DNA of 64,000 nt from NCBI GenBank assembly GCA_027924585.1, contig BSBM01000076.1, forward strand, positions 10,028,001 to 10,092,000, written 5' to 3'. The stretch is from Larix kaempferi (Eukaryota; Streptophyta; Pinopsida; Pinales; Pinaceae). This document shows positions 1 to 9,743 of the stretch, in pieces. The notes under the pieces were generated by a model that worked only from the letters and a program-made list of their open reading frames with translations, had not been told where the DNA came from and made no database searches. The position numbers were made by a program, and so were the translations under genes. Each line of letters opens with the position of its first letter. Positions within the stretch are counted from its first letter, which is position 1.

Positions 1-518
1 AATTGATCTATCTTCCAGTGAAGAAAATGTTTATATGCTTCCTAGGCCTTCTAGATACTCCATAAACAAGTCTTTGATTGTAATCAACGTTGGTGTTATA
101 AGTAGGTTTTAAAGGAATAACCATTAAAACCTAGCCATTAAAGGAGAGTGTGGCAGAGGTATATGTAGAGGAATCGATTTTCTTCTTGAATTGGGTCAAA
201 GAAACGGACAGAAAAGTTTTTTTATCCTACCATAAGAAGTGACTCAAGGAGTCCCTATAGGAAGAGTAAGACACGGATGGTTGCAAATATCTTTGTGCAA
301 ATTCGATATTGTGCTACTAAAGATAAAGACTTAGTAATACATTTCACTACCATTTGCTCTATTTTCTATACCACCATATGTTAGAGGTCTCTAGGTGAAC
401 ATTTGACGGCAAAACAAATACCCAAAAATTTAAAGGCCTTCCTTGGTTGAATCCATATACATTTTGTGTTTGTTTTCTCTTCACTTGGGAAGAGGGCAAA
501 GACTTTGATGATCACACA

Positions 519-2211
519 TCATTTTGGATTATTAAATCTTGGCACTTGAAGCTCCAACAAAAAATATCTAGGATTGTAGGAAAGAGAGTTCAGGGTTTCT
601 TGAATGGTTAGGAAAGAATCATTGACAAAGTGGCCATGATTAATTACGCTTCCTTTGGTCTCTGAGAGATGGATCTTGTGTATAATCCTATGGCCACCTT
701 TCCACTGCAAAAGATAAGCACTATTACATCTGTGACATATATTCATGGTGTTAGTAGACATCCTTGTCTCGTTGTTTGGAAAAGCCTGACCTCTTCATAT
801 TTGAAACCATTAATCATTAATGGTTAGGTGCCACCAAAACATTGGTGAATAGAGTTTCCACAACTTGCAAAGTGGAAGGGGTGAAATCTAGAACTTATGA
901 CTGGCGAGAATAAACCACCATAACCCAACCATTGGCTTTTTGAAATTGATTTTGAGAAATAGGGTGCTTCAACTTGAAATTATGGCCTATTCCATACCTT
1001 ATTAGATGACAAAAATATTCTCAAGAAGGGCACCTTCCTTTAATGCAATTAATGTTCTTTGGGTGAGTATATTGTGGGAGAACATATCTAGCCTACTTTG
1101 TTGAGGCTTTGGCTGGAATTTTGTAGGAAACATTAAGTAACATAATTGGTCTCCAACTAGTTATAGGTTCAGTGTCAAACCTGCTCGTGCAATTAGTTTC
1201 TTTGTAAACTTGAAGCGGGTCTAGGCCCATGTGGCTTGTGAAACTCATAAGGTAAACCATCCAACCTGGGAATTTCTTGGTAGCCATCTTAGTCAAAACA
1301 ATATGTAGCTCATCTAAAGTCAACATTGTTCACACATGGAGATTTGTATTTTAGACAACCTACAAGGAATAATGACAATGTAGGTTTGCATGCCACTGCT
1401 GTTTCTTCAATCATGCTTTGTAATAACTGCCAAAATCCCTTTCAATGTTGGCTTGTTGTGCTATTATATCTCCCTCCTCACCTTTAGTATAGGGATTTTC
1501 TCAAAGATTTCCTTGGAGGCCAAAACTTGAAGAAAAGCCTTTGTTTGTATACCTTTATACTTAATCCAATGTAGTTTAGCCTTGATTTAAGTGCCTTTAG
1601 CTCCTCCTAATTTGAGAGGATTTGACAATGTGTTGAAGTTTGGTTGCTCGACTCTATAATTGATCATAACAAGGGTTTAGTTGGATACTTTTGTGATTGA
1701 ATCAAGCTCTTGGGTATTGGCCTCATCATGCCTTTTCCTAATAGCTAAGTGTACTCTTTTAAACTTGTAGGAATGAGGTTATGAGGTTGTTCAAGCAACC
1801 ACATCATTCTATCAATGGATCCACCTCATGCCTCTCTTGGCTAAGGAATAATATTCCAATTGTGACTGATATTTAATGGACAACTTGGAGTGGCATGGGA
1901 GAGTCATTAAGGTAATAGGACCTTGGCATATACAAAAATGTTAAACCCCCCATATGATGGCAAAGATAGTTAGTTGATTCTCTGAGAGAGTGGCTTCCAC
2001 TCGGACTTGATTTGGTCTAAAACCTTGACAATAAAAAACAAAAATGTTTTAGTCCAAAAGCATGGATTTATCAAATCTCTTTAGGTTCCATTCCTTCTCT
2101 TTCCTAAAGTCGGACCATGTTTGCATTCTAAATGAAGCCATTGATGCTTTTGACCATTTCTTTTCTACATGTATTTATAAGACCCATGATATTCCATGAT
2201 AAAACTTTCAT
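519..2211 (-). mobile_element. Degenerate L1-type LINE remnant (ORF2 endonuclease start, RT start)
   Basis: On the minus strand an ATG at 2211 opens a short reading that matches the usual first residues of a plant LINE endonuclease (MKVLSWNI followed by a Gly-Leu pair). About 0.9 kb further downstream comes the start of a reverse transcriptase, and a further coding-like stretch of unknown identity lies at 519-761. Order and orientation fit ORF2 of an L1-type LINE. The frame is broken many times between these points, so the copy is dead. I cannot see its 5' UTR, poly(A) tail or target-site duplication, so the outer limits are only those of the recognisable parts. Confidence 0.6.
960..1326 (-). 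pseudogene. LINE reverse transcriptase, N-terminal part
   Basis: The minus-strand frame at 1093-1326 contains the block typical of the start of a non-LTR reverse transcriptase: a T-x-x-E-L helix, a K-(S/F)-P-G turn and then the strongly conserved SWRPI-LLNVSYKI-AKA motif. Past a stop near 1093 a weaker match to the next block (IKGR followed by ENIF) continues to about 960. In a live element this enzyme copies element RNA at a nicked chromosomal target. Only the first quarter of the domain is recognisable and no catalytic aspartates are seen, so it is a pseudogene fragment. Identity of the motif is clear; the subfamily is not resolved. Confidence 0.65.
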
Positions 2212-2965
2212 GTGGTTTGAGAGAAGGAAATTGCATGCACACCTTTGCTCATATCCATCCCATCTACCTTTTACAAGATCCCAAACATGTTAGAGACTAA
2301 AGTATATGTGGGTGGTGTTACCCCTCATATTGTATGAGGCCCAACACTTGGGATTTGCATCACAAAGCTTGTTGATAGGTTGATGTAAACTACTAGGTGT
2401 CTTAGGTGCTCGATGCTAGTGTGATGGTTCATACTTTTTTGAGGTCTTAATTGGTGATTGGTTGATGGATTCTCATAATATATTGGTGCCAGTAGGCTAT
2501 TTGATGTGGTCTCTCCATGATCTATTGATCTTGATATGCTCTCCTCTTAATGATATTGGCATTCTTGGATTATCCAACACTTTGTGCTTTGTGCTTTCAT
2601 GGAATGGGAACCCATCAACTTAGGGTGTCCTTAAGTCTTAAATTGTTCATAATTGCTCCTTGATGAAGTATTCCATATGGGATGTTGGACAACATGATTT
2701 TTGATGTGGTTATGTGGGTTTGAGGCCTCCTATCTAGAATTCTATAAAGGTTGATGGTGCAATTCACTCATATGTCCCTTGCTCATAACTCACTAATCAT
2801 AATTTCATGGAGCAGTGTAGCATCGTTGGACTATTTTGACATCTTAATGGCATGGATTATTATTTTTGGTGGAGCGCTCTAGCTCATTTGGAGTGCTTTC
2901 CATTTGGAGATGACTCATGGTTGGTTTTCCTTGGAGGGCCCCTCCCCTCTAGCACTGTTTGGTGG
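2212..2965. other. No recognisable gene
   Basis: AT-rich sequence with stops in all frames. It may include the 5' part of the LINE remnant. The short GGAG- and TTGG-rich wording near 2850-2960 recurs loosely after the foldback element (3800-3900), which suggests the foldback element landed inside older repetitive DNA. Confidence 0.5.
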
Positions 2966-3174
2966 TGTTACCGGGCAAATTAGCAGGGCATAATTCCTAG
3001 TATGCAAAAATAAGATCAGTGACCCAATGTCACCTCGGTCACCGTTCTAACTTCTTCGGAAGACGAAACCTCCAAGGAGAAGTGTCCTTATGAAACCCTG
3101 TAGAACACTAGGACAAACACAGAAAGATTATTCTCTATGCAATGTGTAATTAGACCAGTGCCTAATGGAGTCAA
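2966..3174 (+). repeat. Left inverted arm of the foldback element
   Basis: Pairs with 3580-3786. The best-conserved blocks include the CACCTCGGTCACC core, CTTCTTCGGAAG and CTCCAAGGAGAAGTGTCC, each itself partly self-complementary, so the single strand could form a long hairpin with smaller side hairpins. Confidence 0.8.
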
Positions 3175-3579
3175 ATGTATTCTACTTTAACCAAAGTTCA
3201 TTCAATGAAATGTGAGAACGTGTACACATGTATAATAATCAATATTGGATCAAAAGACTATATTGCAACCACACTAACCAAATATACAATTTAGAGATGG
3301 TTGTCCAAATCCTTCAATAATCAGATATAAGCATATAGCGTAAGAATCCGAAACCAATGATAACTCTTAAAAAGATTACACCATCAACCAATAACCAAAT
3401 ATGTGTTTAGTGGTAATTGTCAATATTATTCACCAATCAGATATAAACATGCAGCATGTCGATCAAAAGATCATTCACCAATAGTTACAAGTACCAACTG
3501 AGTGTAGTGTCCAATACTAATATTCAACATTATACATTAACACCTTTGTCACTTCGACCTAGCATTGATCCTTATATTA

Positions 3580-3786
3580 TTGACTCCTTTTAGGCACTGG
3601 TCTAACCGTAAGATTGCGTAGAACATAGTTTGTTGGTTGTCTTAGTGTCTTACAGGATTTCAGAAGGACACTTCTCCTTGGAGGTTTCAACTTCCGAAGA
3701 AGTTAGAATGGTGACCGAGGTGACATTGGGTCACTTTTCTTATTTATGCTTACTGGGAATTAGCCCTGCTAATTTGCCTGGTAACA
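3580..3786 (-). repeat. Right inverted arm of the foldback element
   Basis: Reverse complement of the left arm, with scattered substitutions and a one-base gap close to the terminus (AGGGCT versus AGGGCAT). The arm boundary inside the element lies at the TTGACTCC / GGAGTCAA pair. Confidence 0.8.
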
Positions 3787-3929
3787 GGTGACATAACACA
3801 CATTTTCCTTGGAGCGCCCTTGTTTCTTGGCACTTGGGAGGCATCTTGACTCTATTGGTTACCTTTGTTAGTGGAGCCGCGAGCTCTACCCTTGGTCTCC
3901 TTTTTTGGTACTCATGTTAATGCTTGGTT

Positions 3930-4486
3930 TGTTGAGTTTCATACATTCATAGCATAAAACATAAATGCATTACCAAGATCACTAGAAGTAAGACAAAGCA
4001 CAAAACAACAACACAGAGTTTACCCTGGGAAACCCAATAGGGAGAAAACCCAGCAACCTTCGTAGAGAGATGATAGTTATGAGATCAGAGTACAAATGAG
4101 AAAATAGAAAGTGTGGAAATGTTTTCCACAAATAGAAACCCTAGAAATCAGCCTCCTCCTTTAGGTGATGCGAAATTCTCCTCTCCCAAGTGATGCGCTA
4201 CTCTCAAGTGTGAGAATGAACAAATGAGGAGCACTAACCTCATATTTATACAAGTGCTGAAACCAAAAAATCCCTTATGGGGACGACTTGTCTTGGGGGC
4301 AATCAATATTTTATTTTTAATCTTTTTATTAATTCCTTTTGCACCCCAAGGCTTATATTGATTCTTTCATGTGTTTACATAATTTTTTACATAAGGTTCT
4401 TCTCCCTTAGGAGGTATAAACAAGTACAATGATGGTATAATAAAATATAATGAATAATATCTTTCGAAGTTGTACAAAATCCAACA
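3930..4486 (-). mobile_element. Solo LTR, Copia type, related to element 2
   Basis: The segment starts TGTTGAG and ends CCAACA, and is flanked by a perfect 5-bp duplication TGGTT (3925-3929 and 4487-4491). Inside, read on the minus strand, it shares the layout of the LTRs of Copia element 2: an AATATCTTTCGAAG-type start, a CTCCCTTAGGAGG-like block, an ATATAAATA promoter-like site, and the conserved GGGTTTTCTCCC...GGGTTTCCCAGG box near the 3' end. A single LTR with intact TSDs is the usual footprint left when the two LTRs of an element recombine and delete the interior. Confidence 0.8.
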
Positions 4487-5720
4487 TGGTTGTGCTTTAT
4501 TTTGCTTGAAGAAGGGTCCGCCCCCTTCCTTCATGAGGATTGGTTGAGTATTGGTGGGCTCCTTATCCCATGGATCTAGCCTTTGCACATGTATTGATGA
4601 GTTGGCCCTTGAATATTGAGCCATTTTGAGGAGATGTCCTAGCTTTAAAGACTATTTTTGGCACGTGGACATCATCTTGAGCCTTCTAGAGGGGTGTCTT
4701 AGCTTTGGGAGCAATTATCTTTTTATAGAGTACCCATAATTGTGCTAGCTCAACACCATTAGATGTAGAGTGGTGTGGGATTTCCAAAAAGTGGTTATTG
4801 TAGAAAATCCGATAAATATTGAGGAAGTTGTCAATATCAAAACTACCATTTAAGGAGTTGCATCACATTTTGTCCACACATGCCACTTGGAAGGTGCATT
4901 TTCACTTGGAGAGCCACGCATCCCTATTTCATGGAGGTGCCCCACTTTTGGGAGCTATTTTTTTACACATGATTGATGGGACATTTCCCTTAGAGGATAC
5001 TTTTGCATTACCACCTCATCATTTTACTCATTGACTTCATAACATGAGTTGGTTATGTGCTTGCATTATATTATTGTGTTGCTTGAAGAGAAAAGTGGAC
5101 CACTTTATTTTATTATTGGAGAGTTTGTTGAGCAAATTGAGTGTCTAGGAGAGAGAATTATTATTTTTATTGCAAAGGAAGTTGAACCAACTCTCTATAG
5201 AAAGAATAACCCTTCGTCATTCATTCTCATGGTGGATTGGGGAGAAATCCGTTATAGCTTAGTTGAATATCTTTTGGTTTATCATGGTTGTTTGATCAAA
5301 GCGCTCCATTGGATGGTTCGTTGTTGCTCATGTTTCATTGATGGATGGGATCTTCAAATTTTAATGATCTTGAGAACTAATGGAGTAAGTCCTTTTTTGT
5401 TTATGTGATGATTGCAAATTGCAAGTGTTGAGTTGTGGCATGTATCTCAGATATTTGTTGTATGCCCTCTTAGCCTTTGAATGACAAGTACATCTAATCT
5501 AGGGTTTTCCTTTTTTAAGATTTCTGAATTTGGTCAAGTGATTAGACAGTGACTAGGGTTTGTAACTTTTAGCCTAACCTTTTTTAATCATTCTTTTAAG
5601 CCTCATGAGATCCTTGGTTGACCCCATTTTCCCCAATGGATAAGACACTAGTCTCCGATCCATTCATCCTTATTCCTTAAAATACATAATCGTATCATTT
5701 CACGTTGGACCTCATTGTAA
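4487..5720. other. No recognisable gene
   Basis: Contains two open frames of 71 and 119 codons on the plus strand (4819-5034, 5049-5408). Their translations are Phe/Leu/Ile/Cys-rich without any domain signature, as expected of chance frames in T-rich DNA. Nothing else is recognised. Confidence 0.5.
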
Positions 5721-6070
5721 GCTCTAGTAATCCATATCTAGGGAAGCCCTCCTTGAGTTGGAGAAGAGCCAATATAAAATGCAGAAAAGGGTTTTGTGTG
5801 GTGACATTGGCCTCCCTCTTAGTTTTGTCAAAACCATACCTTGAGCTTTAGGACTTTATATCTAAGGGTGTCTGTTTAGATAATAACATTTGCAAGCTCT
5901 TGTAATCTTGATCTAGGGAAGCCTCCTTTGAGTTGGAGAAGAGCCAACCTAAAGAGAAGAAGGGGGTTTGGTGTGGTGACATTGGCCTCTCTCTTAGTTT
6001 CATGAAAACCATATCTTGAACTTTAGAACATTATCTCCAAGGGTGTGAGTTTGGATGATAGTAGGTGGGA
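5721..6070 (+). repeat. Tandem duplication, 175-bp unit, two copies
   Basis: Two diverged head-to-tail copies start at GCTCTAGTAATC (5721) and GCTCTTGTAATC (5896). Shared landmarks are ATCTAGGGAAGCC, GAGTTGGAGAAGAGCCAA and GTGGTGACATTGGCCTC. Several small indels and substitutions separate the copies, so the event is old. Confidence 0.8.
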
Positions 6071-6368
6071 AGAATCCATTTGACATCCTAGGCTTTCTAG
6101 CCTCAGACTTCAGATTTGCCTTTTGGGGAGGGATTTTAGTGGGGATTCAATAGAGGTGATTGAGATCTTGCTCTTATTATTATTTGGATGGGACTGGCAT
6201 CCCTGAGAGCCAATGGCGACACCCTTGGGCACTGCTTGTGAGGCCTACATGTTGGTTTTTGTTTCAGGCATGCCAGGTTTGGGCTGATAGACAGGTGTAG
6301 ATTGTGCTTGAGGAGCCATATTTTCACTACAGAGTTCTTCCTTGTAACCAGGGTACAACCTTCGTGGT

Positions 6369-6957
6369 TGTTGATGTAATTGTAACTTCAGAAGATATTC
6401 AATTGTATTTTATATTGATATTTTATTGTATTTTATTTGTACCTCCGATGGAGATGTTTTTCCCTCCGGTCGGAGATGTCATTATTACATTTGGTCATGC
6501 AAAGTCATTGAGGTAAAACCTCCATTGTAAGTCGGGGCGATAGATCACCTACAATAAAATGTAATAGGGTTATTGAGTCTTCCTAGAGAAGTCGGCCCAG
6601 TCAGGTTTAGTTGAGGCCGACTTAGTTAGTGAAAAGGTCAAGTGGAAAGTAAAGTATAAATAGAGAGCTAAGCTCTCTCATTTGGACACACACTCAGTCA
6701 CACAAGTTCGTTGGTGGAGAAGAGAGAAGTTGCAGAAGACTTGTTTTGGGGTTTTCCATTATTGACTTGTTATTGTACTAGTGACGAAACTATCTTTGAG
6801 GAAGTTGCGGGGAGAAGACAAAATTGAGGAAGTTGCGGGGTTTTCTCCTTTATGGTTTCCCCGAGGAAAACTATTGTGTCTTTTGTGTATTGTTGTGCTT
6901 GTTATTCTTTCAGTTAAAGATCCTAGATAATATTGAATTAAAGTAGAAAAACTAACA
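6369..6957 (+). repeat. 5' LTR of element 1
   Basis: 589 bp, TG...CA. It holds a TATA box (6655-6663), a CTCTC-rich leader start and the GGGTTTTCTCC...GGTTTCCCCGAGG box. Relative to the 3' LTR it carries an extra repeat of GAGGAAGTTGCGGGG and lacks a ~25-bp AGAGAGAGG-containing stretch. Point differences between the two LTRs are several per cent by eye. Confidence 0.92.
6655..6663 (+). promoter_or_regulatory. TATA box of element 1 5' LTR
   Basis: TATAAATAG in the middle of the LTR, 30-odd bases before a CTCTCTCATTTGG stretch. The same site is present in the 3' LTR at 13122-13130 and, on the minus strand, in element 2 at 24458-24466. It would set the transcript start (U3/R boundary). Confidence 0.7.
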
Positions 6958-6969
6958 TGGTATCAGAGC
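6958..6969 (+). promoter_or_regulatory. Primer-binding site (initiator Met-tRNA) of element 1
   Basis: TGGTATCAGAGC directly abuts the 5' LTR. This is the standard plant Copia primer-binding site, complementary to the 3' end of initiator Met-tRNA, from which minus-strand DNA synthesis begins. Confidence 0.92.
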
Positions 6970-7390
6970 TTGCCTGAAAAGAAGACATTGTGCAGCAACG
7001 AGAAGCTAGGGATTCTAAGTTTGAAGTCTTCTCTCCACAGATCATCAAGAAAAGGAGGCTAGGGTAACTCGCCCTAGAAGTGCGCATCTTTTTGTCGAAG
7101 TAGAATCAAATTCCGAGAATTTTCACTTTTGGACCCGTCACTACTGCCGGAGGAAAACTAGGGCATCAACTATTTTGGGATTTTGTTCACAGATTTGGAA
7201 AAGTGAGTACATTGGACAACTCGCCTTGAGGAGGCGCATCTTCCTGTCCAATCAGAAGTTCAAAATTCCAAGTTTGGAAAATTAGGGTTTCTCGGACAAA
7301 CCTTAGGCCAGCCAGCTCGAGAACCAGGTTGGGCATCTCAAATTGGTAAGATCTAAATCTTTGTTATTTCCATTTGAGGTACTCATTAAA
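6970..7390 (+). other. Untranslated leader of element 1
   Basis: About 420 bp between primer-binding site and gag. It contains two loosely repeated phrases, AACTCGCC-TAGAAG/GAGG-GCGCATCTT (near 7066 and 7218), suggesting an old internal duplication of ~150 bp. A packaging signal would be expected here but cannot be identified. Confidence 0.6.
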
Positions 7391-8315
7391 ATGTCTCACC
7401 ACACCAAGCTTGAGGATAAGCTTGAAGGAGTTGATGACTTCCGAGCATGGAAGTATAGGATTGCTCTTGTCCTTGAAGAAAATGATTTGGACAAGTATGT
7501 GAATGAAGAGGTTCCAACACCAGAGGGAGATGAGGATAAGGCTATCCATAAGAAGAACTTGGTTAAGGCCAAAAGAATCATTGTAGATTCCATTAAGGAT
7601 CATCTCATCCCACATGTGTCATCCTTGAAGACACCCAAGGAGATCGATGCATTGAAAAGACTATTCGAAGGGAAGAACATCGATCGAAAGATGACATTGA
7701 GGAACCAACTCAAGAACATAAAGATCCCGAACTCAGATACCATGCAATCCTATTTCACAAGGGTCTCACAGATCAAGGAGCAACTTGAAGGCTGAAGTAA
7801 TTGAAGAAAAGGTAGAAGAAGGAGAGATTGTTATGACCACTTTGAATGGTCTCCCAAGATCATGGGACTCATTCATTCAAGGGATATGTGCCAGAAAGAA
7901 GTTGATCACATTCAACAGACTATGGGAAGAATGTACACAAGAAGAAGCTCGATTTGTGGCAAGAGAAGAGAAGATGGGAGCAAATGATGATCAAGCTCTC
8001 ACAGGTTATGCTAGAAGAAACCACAACAAGAGGGAGCATAATCATCACAACAAGAAGGAGAACCACCATCAAAGTAAGAGGGAGAACTACGATAGACAAA
8101 GAAGACCCATAAGAGATCTATCCAACATTAGATGTTATTTATGTGATGAAAAGGGACACTACTCCAGAGATTGTCCCAGAAACAAAGGCTCCAACAAGAA
8201 GATAAACAAGAAGAGACATCATGCTCACACCGCTGAAGATGATGAACCCGCAAGGAAAAGAACCAGAGAAGAAGAAAGAGATGATTCTTCAAGTGATGAA
8301 GAATATGTATTATAA
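7391..8315 (+). pseudogene. gag of Copia element 1
   Basis: Gag forms the virus-like particle that packages element RNA. The ATG at 7391 (MSHHTKLEDKLEG) is chosen because the same start, with the same spacing to the leader, is found in element 2. The first frame runs to a stop at 7795 and covers the capsid part (FRAWKYR, KNLVKAKRII, KDHLIPHVSS, MTLRNQLKNIK). A frameshift at about 7790 moves the reading to a second frame (to 8315) with the rest of capsid (LNGLPRSWDSFIQGIC), a His/Lys/Asn-rich basic linker, and one CCHC zinc knuckle, CYLCDEKGHYSRDC. The C-terminus is acidic (DDSSSDEEYVL) and would continue into protease in an intact element. Apart from the frameshift the gene is well preserved. 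Confidence 0.88.
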
Positions 8316-8460
8316 TGAAGGTAACAAGTTACAAGGGTTCATTCAGAAGGTTCCACCTCATAAGGTGAAGCTAGAGATGACTTTCAGTATTACGTGAAAG
8401 GAGTAGGAGAAGCTACTACAGAGTTGGACTCCAGGAAAAAAATAAAGATCAATGCTCTAT
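8316..8460 (+). pseudogene. Protease remnant of element 1
   Basis: Directly after gag, one frame reads DDFQYYVKGVGEA-TELDS-KK, which is the segment that follows the Asp-Ser-Gly active site in the protease of element 2 (DDYQYPIKGMGEA). The active-site block itself is missing and the frame shifts at least once, so this is a deleted remnant. Homology then stops abruptly near 8460, where unrelated coding-like sequence begins. Confidence 0.6.
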
Positions 8461-9140
8461 GGAAGCCTCTCATCCATTTTAGCATCCATACACAAAGTCT
8501 AATCCAACACAAAGAACAAGTGTAGAACACTTGCCCAACATTTCGGATCATAAGCAAGAAAGGCACAGGATCTCAGAATCAGACAATGAAGAAGAACACT
8601 CTGTCAAAGACTCTAGTAGTTCCTGCAAGGAAGCAAAGATCAAGAGCGAGTCCACCCAACAATCAACCAAAGATAAGTATTCGAATTGTCATTTCTTGTA
8701 TATATAATTACTTAAATGATATTGTTCAGTGGTGTACATACTTATGTTCCTAGATTTAGGTTGTGTATTATGCATATTGGGATATTTGCATTAATGAACA
8801 ATACACTACTAATATGCATGTAACAGGTAAGTGGCCTATGGTACTGTACAACATTCCATTGCTACTTATCTAGAATGAAACCTCTTTGCTGACATGTTGG
8901 GAGTAGTGCACGCTCTTAATAATGTTCTGGTAGAGATGGAAGACATCTAGAAAGTTACCGTATAAATGCAGGATATGGATGAATGTTGTGTTGAGGCATT
9001 GGCTAAGATAGTTGCATGACTGTGTGACCTATGTCTTTATGCATAAGATTTGTTTTGAAAATTATGAAATGTTTCTAACCACTCAACTAAATTGACTTGT
9101 AGGAAAGATCGTGAGAAACTTGTGACGATGATTCAGCTAT
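8440..9140 (+). other. Possible captured host-gene fragment with intron-like segments
   Basis: Between the protease remnant and the pol remnant, where ~1.3 kb of integrase should be, the sequence is not Copia. Block 1 (about 8450-8692) keeps one frame for ~80 codons with a single stop and reads as a polar, acidic-serine peptide (ISESDNEEEHSVKDSSSS). It ends AAAG|ATAAGT, one base from a consensus splice donor. An AT-rich 140-bp stretch follows, then block 2 (about 8832-9015) with a frame reading VAYGTVQHS and LNNVLVEMEDI, broken by three stops. Another AT-rich stretch ends in TTGACTTGTAG, a good acceptor, just before 9104. The phases of block 1 and block 2 agree if the acceptor is at 8831. I do not recognise the protein. 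An ordinary insertion of unrelated DNA is the alternative. Confidence 0.4.
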
Positions 9141-9145
9141 GACAA

Positions 9146-9743
9146 TTCCAGAAGATTATGAAGACCACGACATGGCAGAACCACAAGAACCTGTAGATCC
9201 ACCACTTGAGAAGAACTCCCACAAGAGGAGACTAGCATGGGTATGAGAGACAATACAAGCTGCAGAGAAGTATGGCGCTCCAGATGGGATGCATAGAGAA
9301 AGCAAGAGACCTAGACCATACTCCAACTATGTGGCCCTGCAGTGTGACATCATTGATAAAGAACCTTCCAACTATGAGGAAGAAACAGAGAAGAAAGAAT
9401 GGAAGGATGCCATGATCGAGGAGTACCGGTCGATTATGAAGAATGATGTTCTGGGAGATAGTTCCGAGATCAGAAAGGAAGTCTATTGTGACTTCGAAGT
9501 GGATCTACAAGATCAAGCATGCTGCAGATGGTAGCATTAAGAAAGACAAGGCAAGATTTGTGGCACGTGGCTTCTCCCAGAAGGAAGGCATAGACTACGA
9601 GGAGATGTTTGCACCTGTAGCCAGATACACTTCCATCAGATCTATACCTGCATTGGCTACAGTGATGAAATGGAAGGTACACCAGATGGACGTCAAGACA
9701 ACATTCTTGAATGGTGTAGTAGAAGAGGAAGTGTACGTGGAGC
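9146..9743 (+). pseudogene. pol of element 1, end of integrase region and first part of reverse transcriptase
   Basis: Copia homology resumes with EDYEDHDMAEPQEP, the linker found at the end of the integrase frame in element 2. It continues through the conserved pre-RT block (KEWKDAMIEEYRSIMKNDV) and, after a frameshift near 9450, the RT fingers (SKWIYKIKHAADGS, KARFVARGFSQKEGIDYEE, FAPVARYTSIR, HQMDVKT-FLNG, EEEVYVE). The enzyme would copy the element's RNA into DNA. The reading is cut at 9743 by the hAT insertion and resumes at 10811. A stop in place of Arg or Trp precedes the frameshift (near 9245), so this part is dead on its own account. Confidence 0.88.

Larger units (their letters stand above)
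2966..3786. mobile_element. Foldback / long-TIR non-autonomous DNA element (821 bp)
   Basis: The segment begins TGTTACC and ends GGTAACA, and its outer ~208 bp are inverted copies of each other (left arm 2966-3174, right arm 3580-3786), roughly 85% identical by eye. The ~400-bp centre has no coding capacity and holds two diverged copies of a ~110-bp unit (around 3274 and 3392, sharing AACCAAATAT and ATCAGATATAA). Flanks are GGTGG on the left and GGTGA on the right, an imperfect 5-bp duplication. Long inverted arms with a non-coding core are characteristic of foldback or MITE-like elements moved by a transposase supplied elsewhere. The superfamily is unresolved. Confidence 0.75.

Noticed and set aside
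2957-3794. Foldback element interpreted as a Mutator-type element with 9-bp duplications
   Set aside because: Nine-base flanks do not match; only GGTG is shared.
4819-5408. Two consecutive plus-strand frames (71 and 119 codons)
   Set aside because: No recognisable motif and a composition expected from T-rich DNA; not supported as a gene.
8693-8831. ATAAGT...AAG considered as a U12-type AT-AC intron
   Set aside because: The donor does not fit the U12 consensus (ATATCCTT) and no branch-site consensus is seen; a mutated GT donor is simpler.
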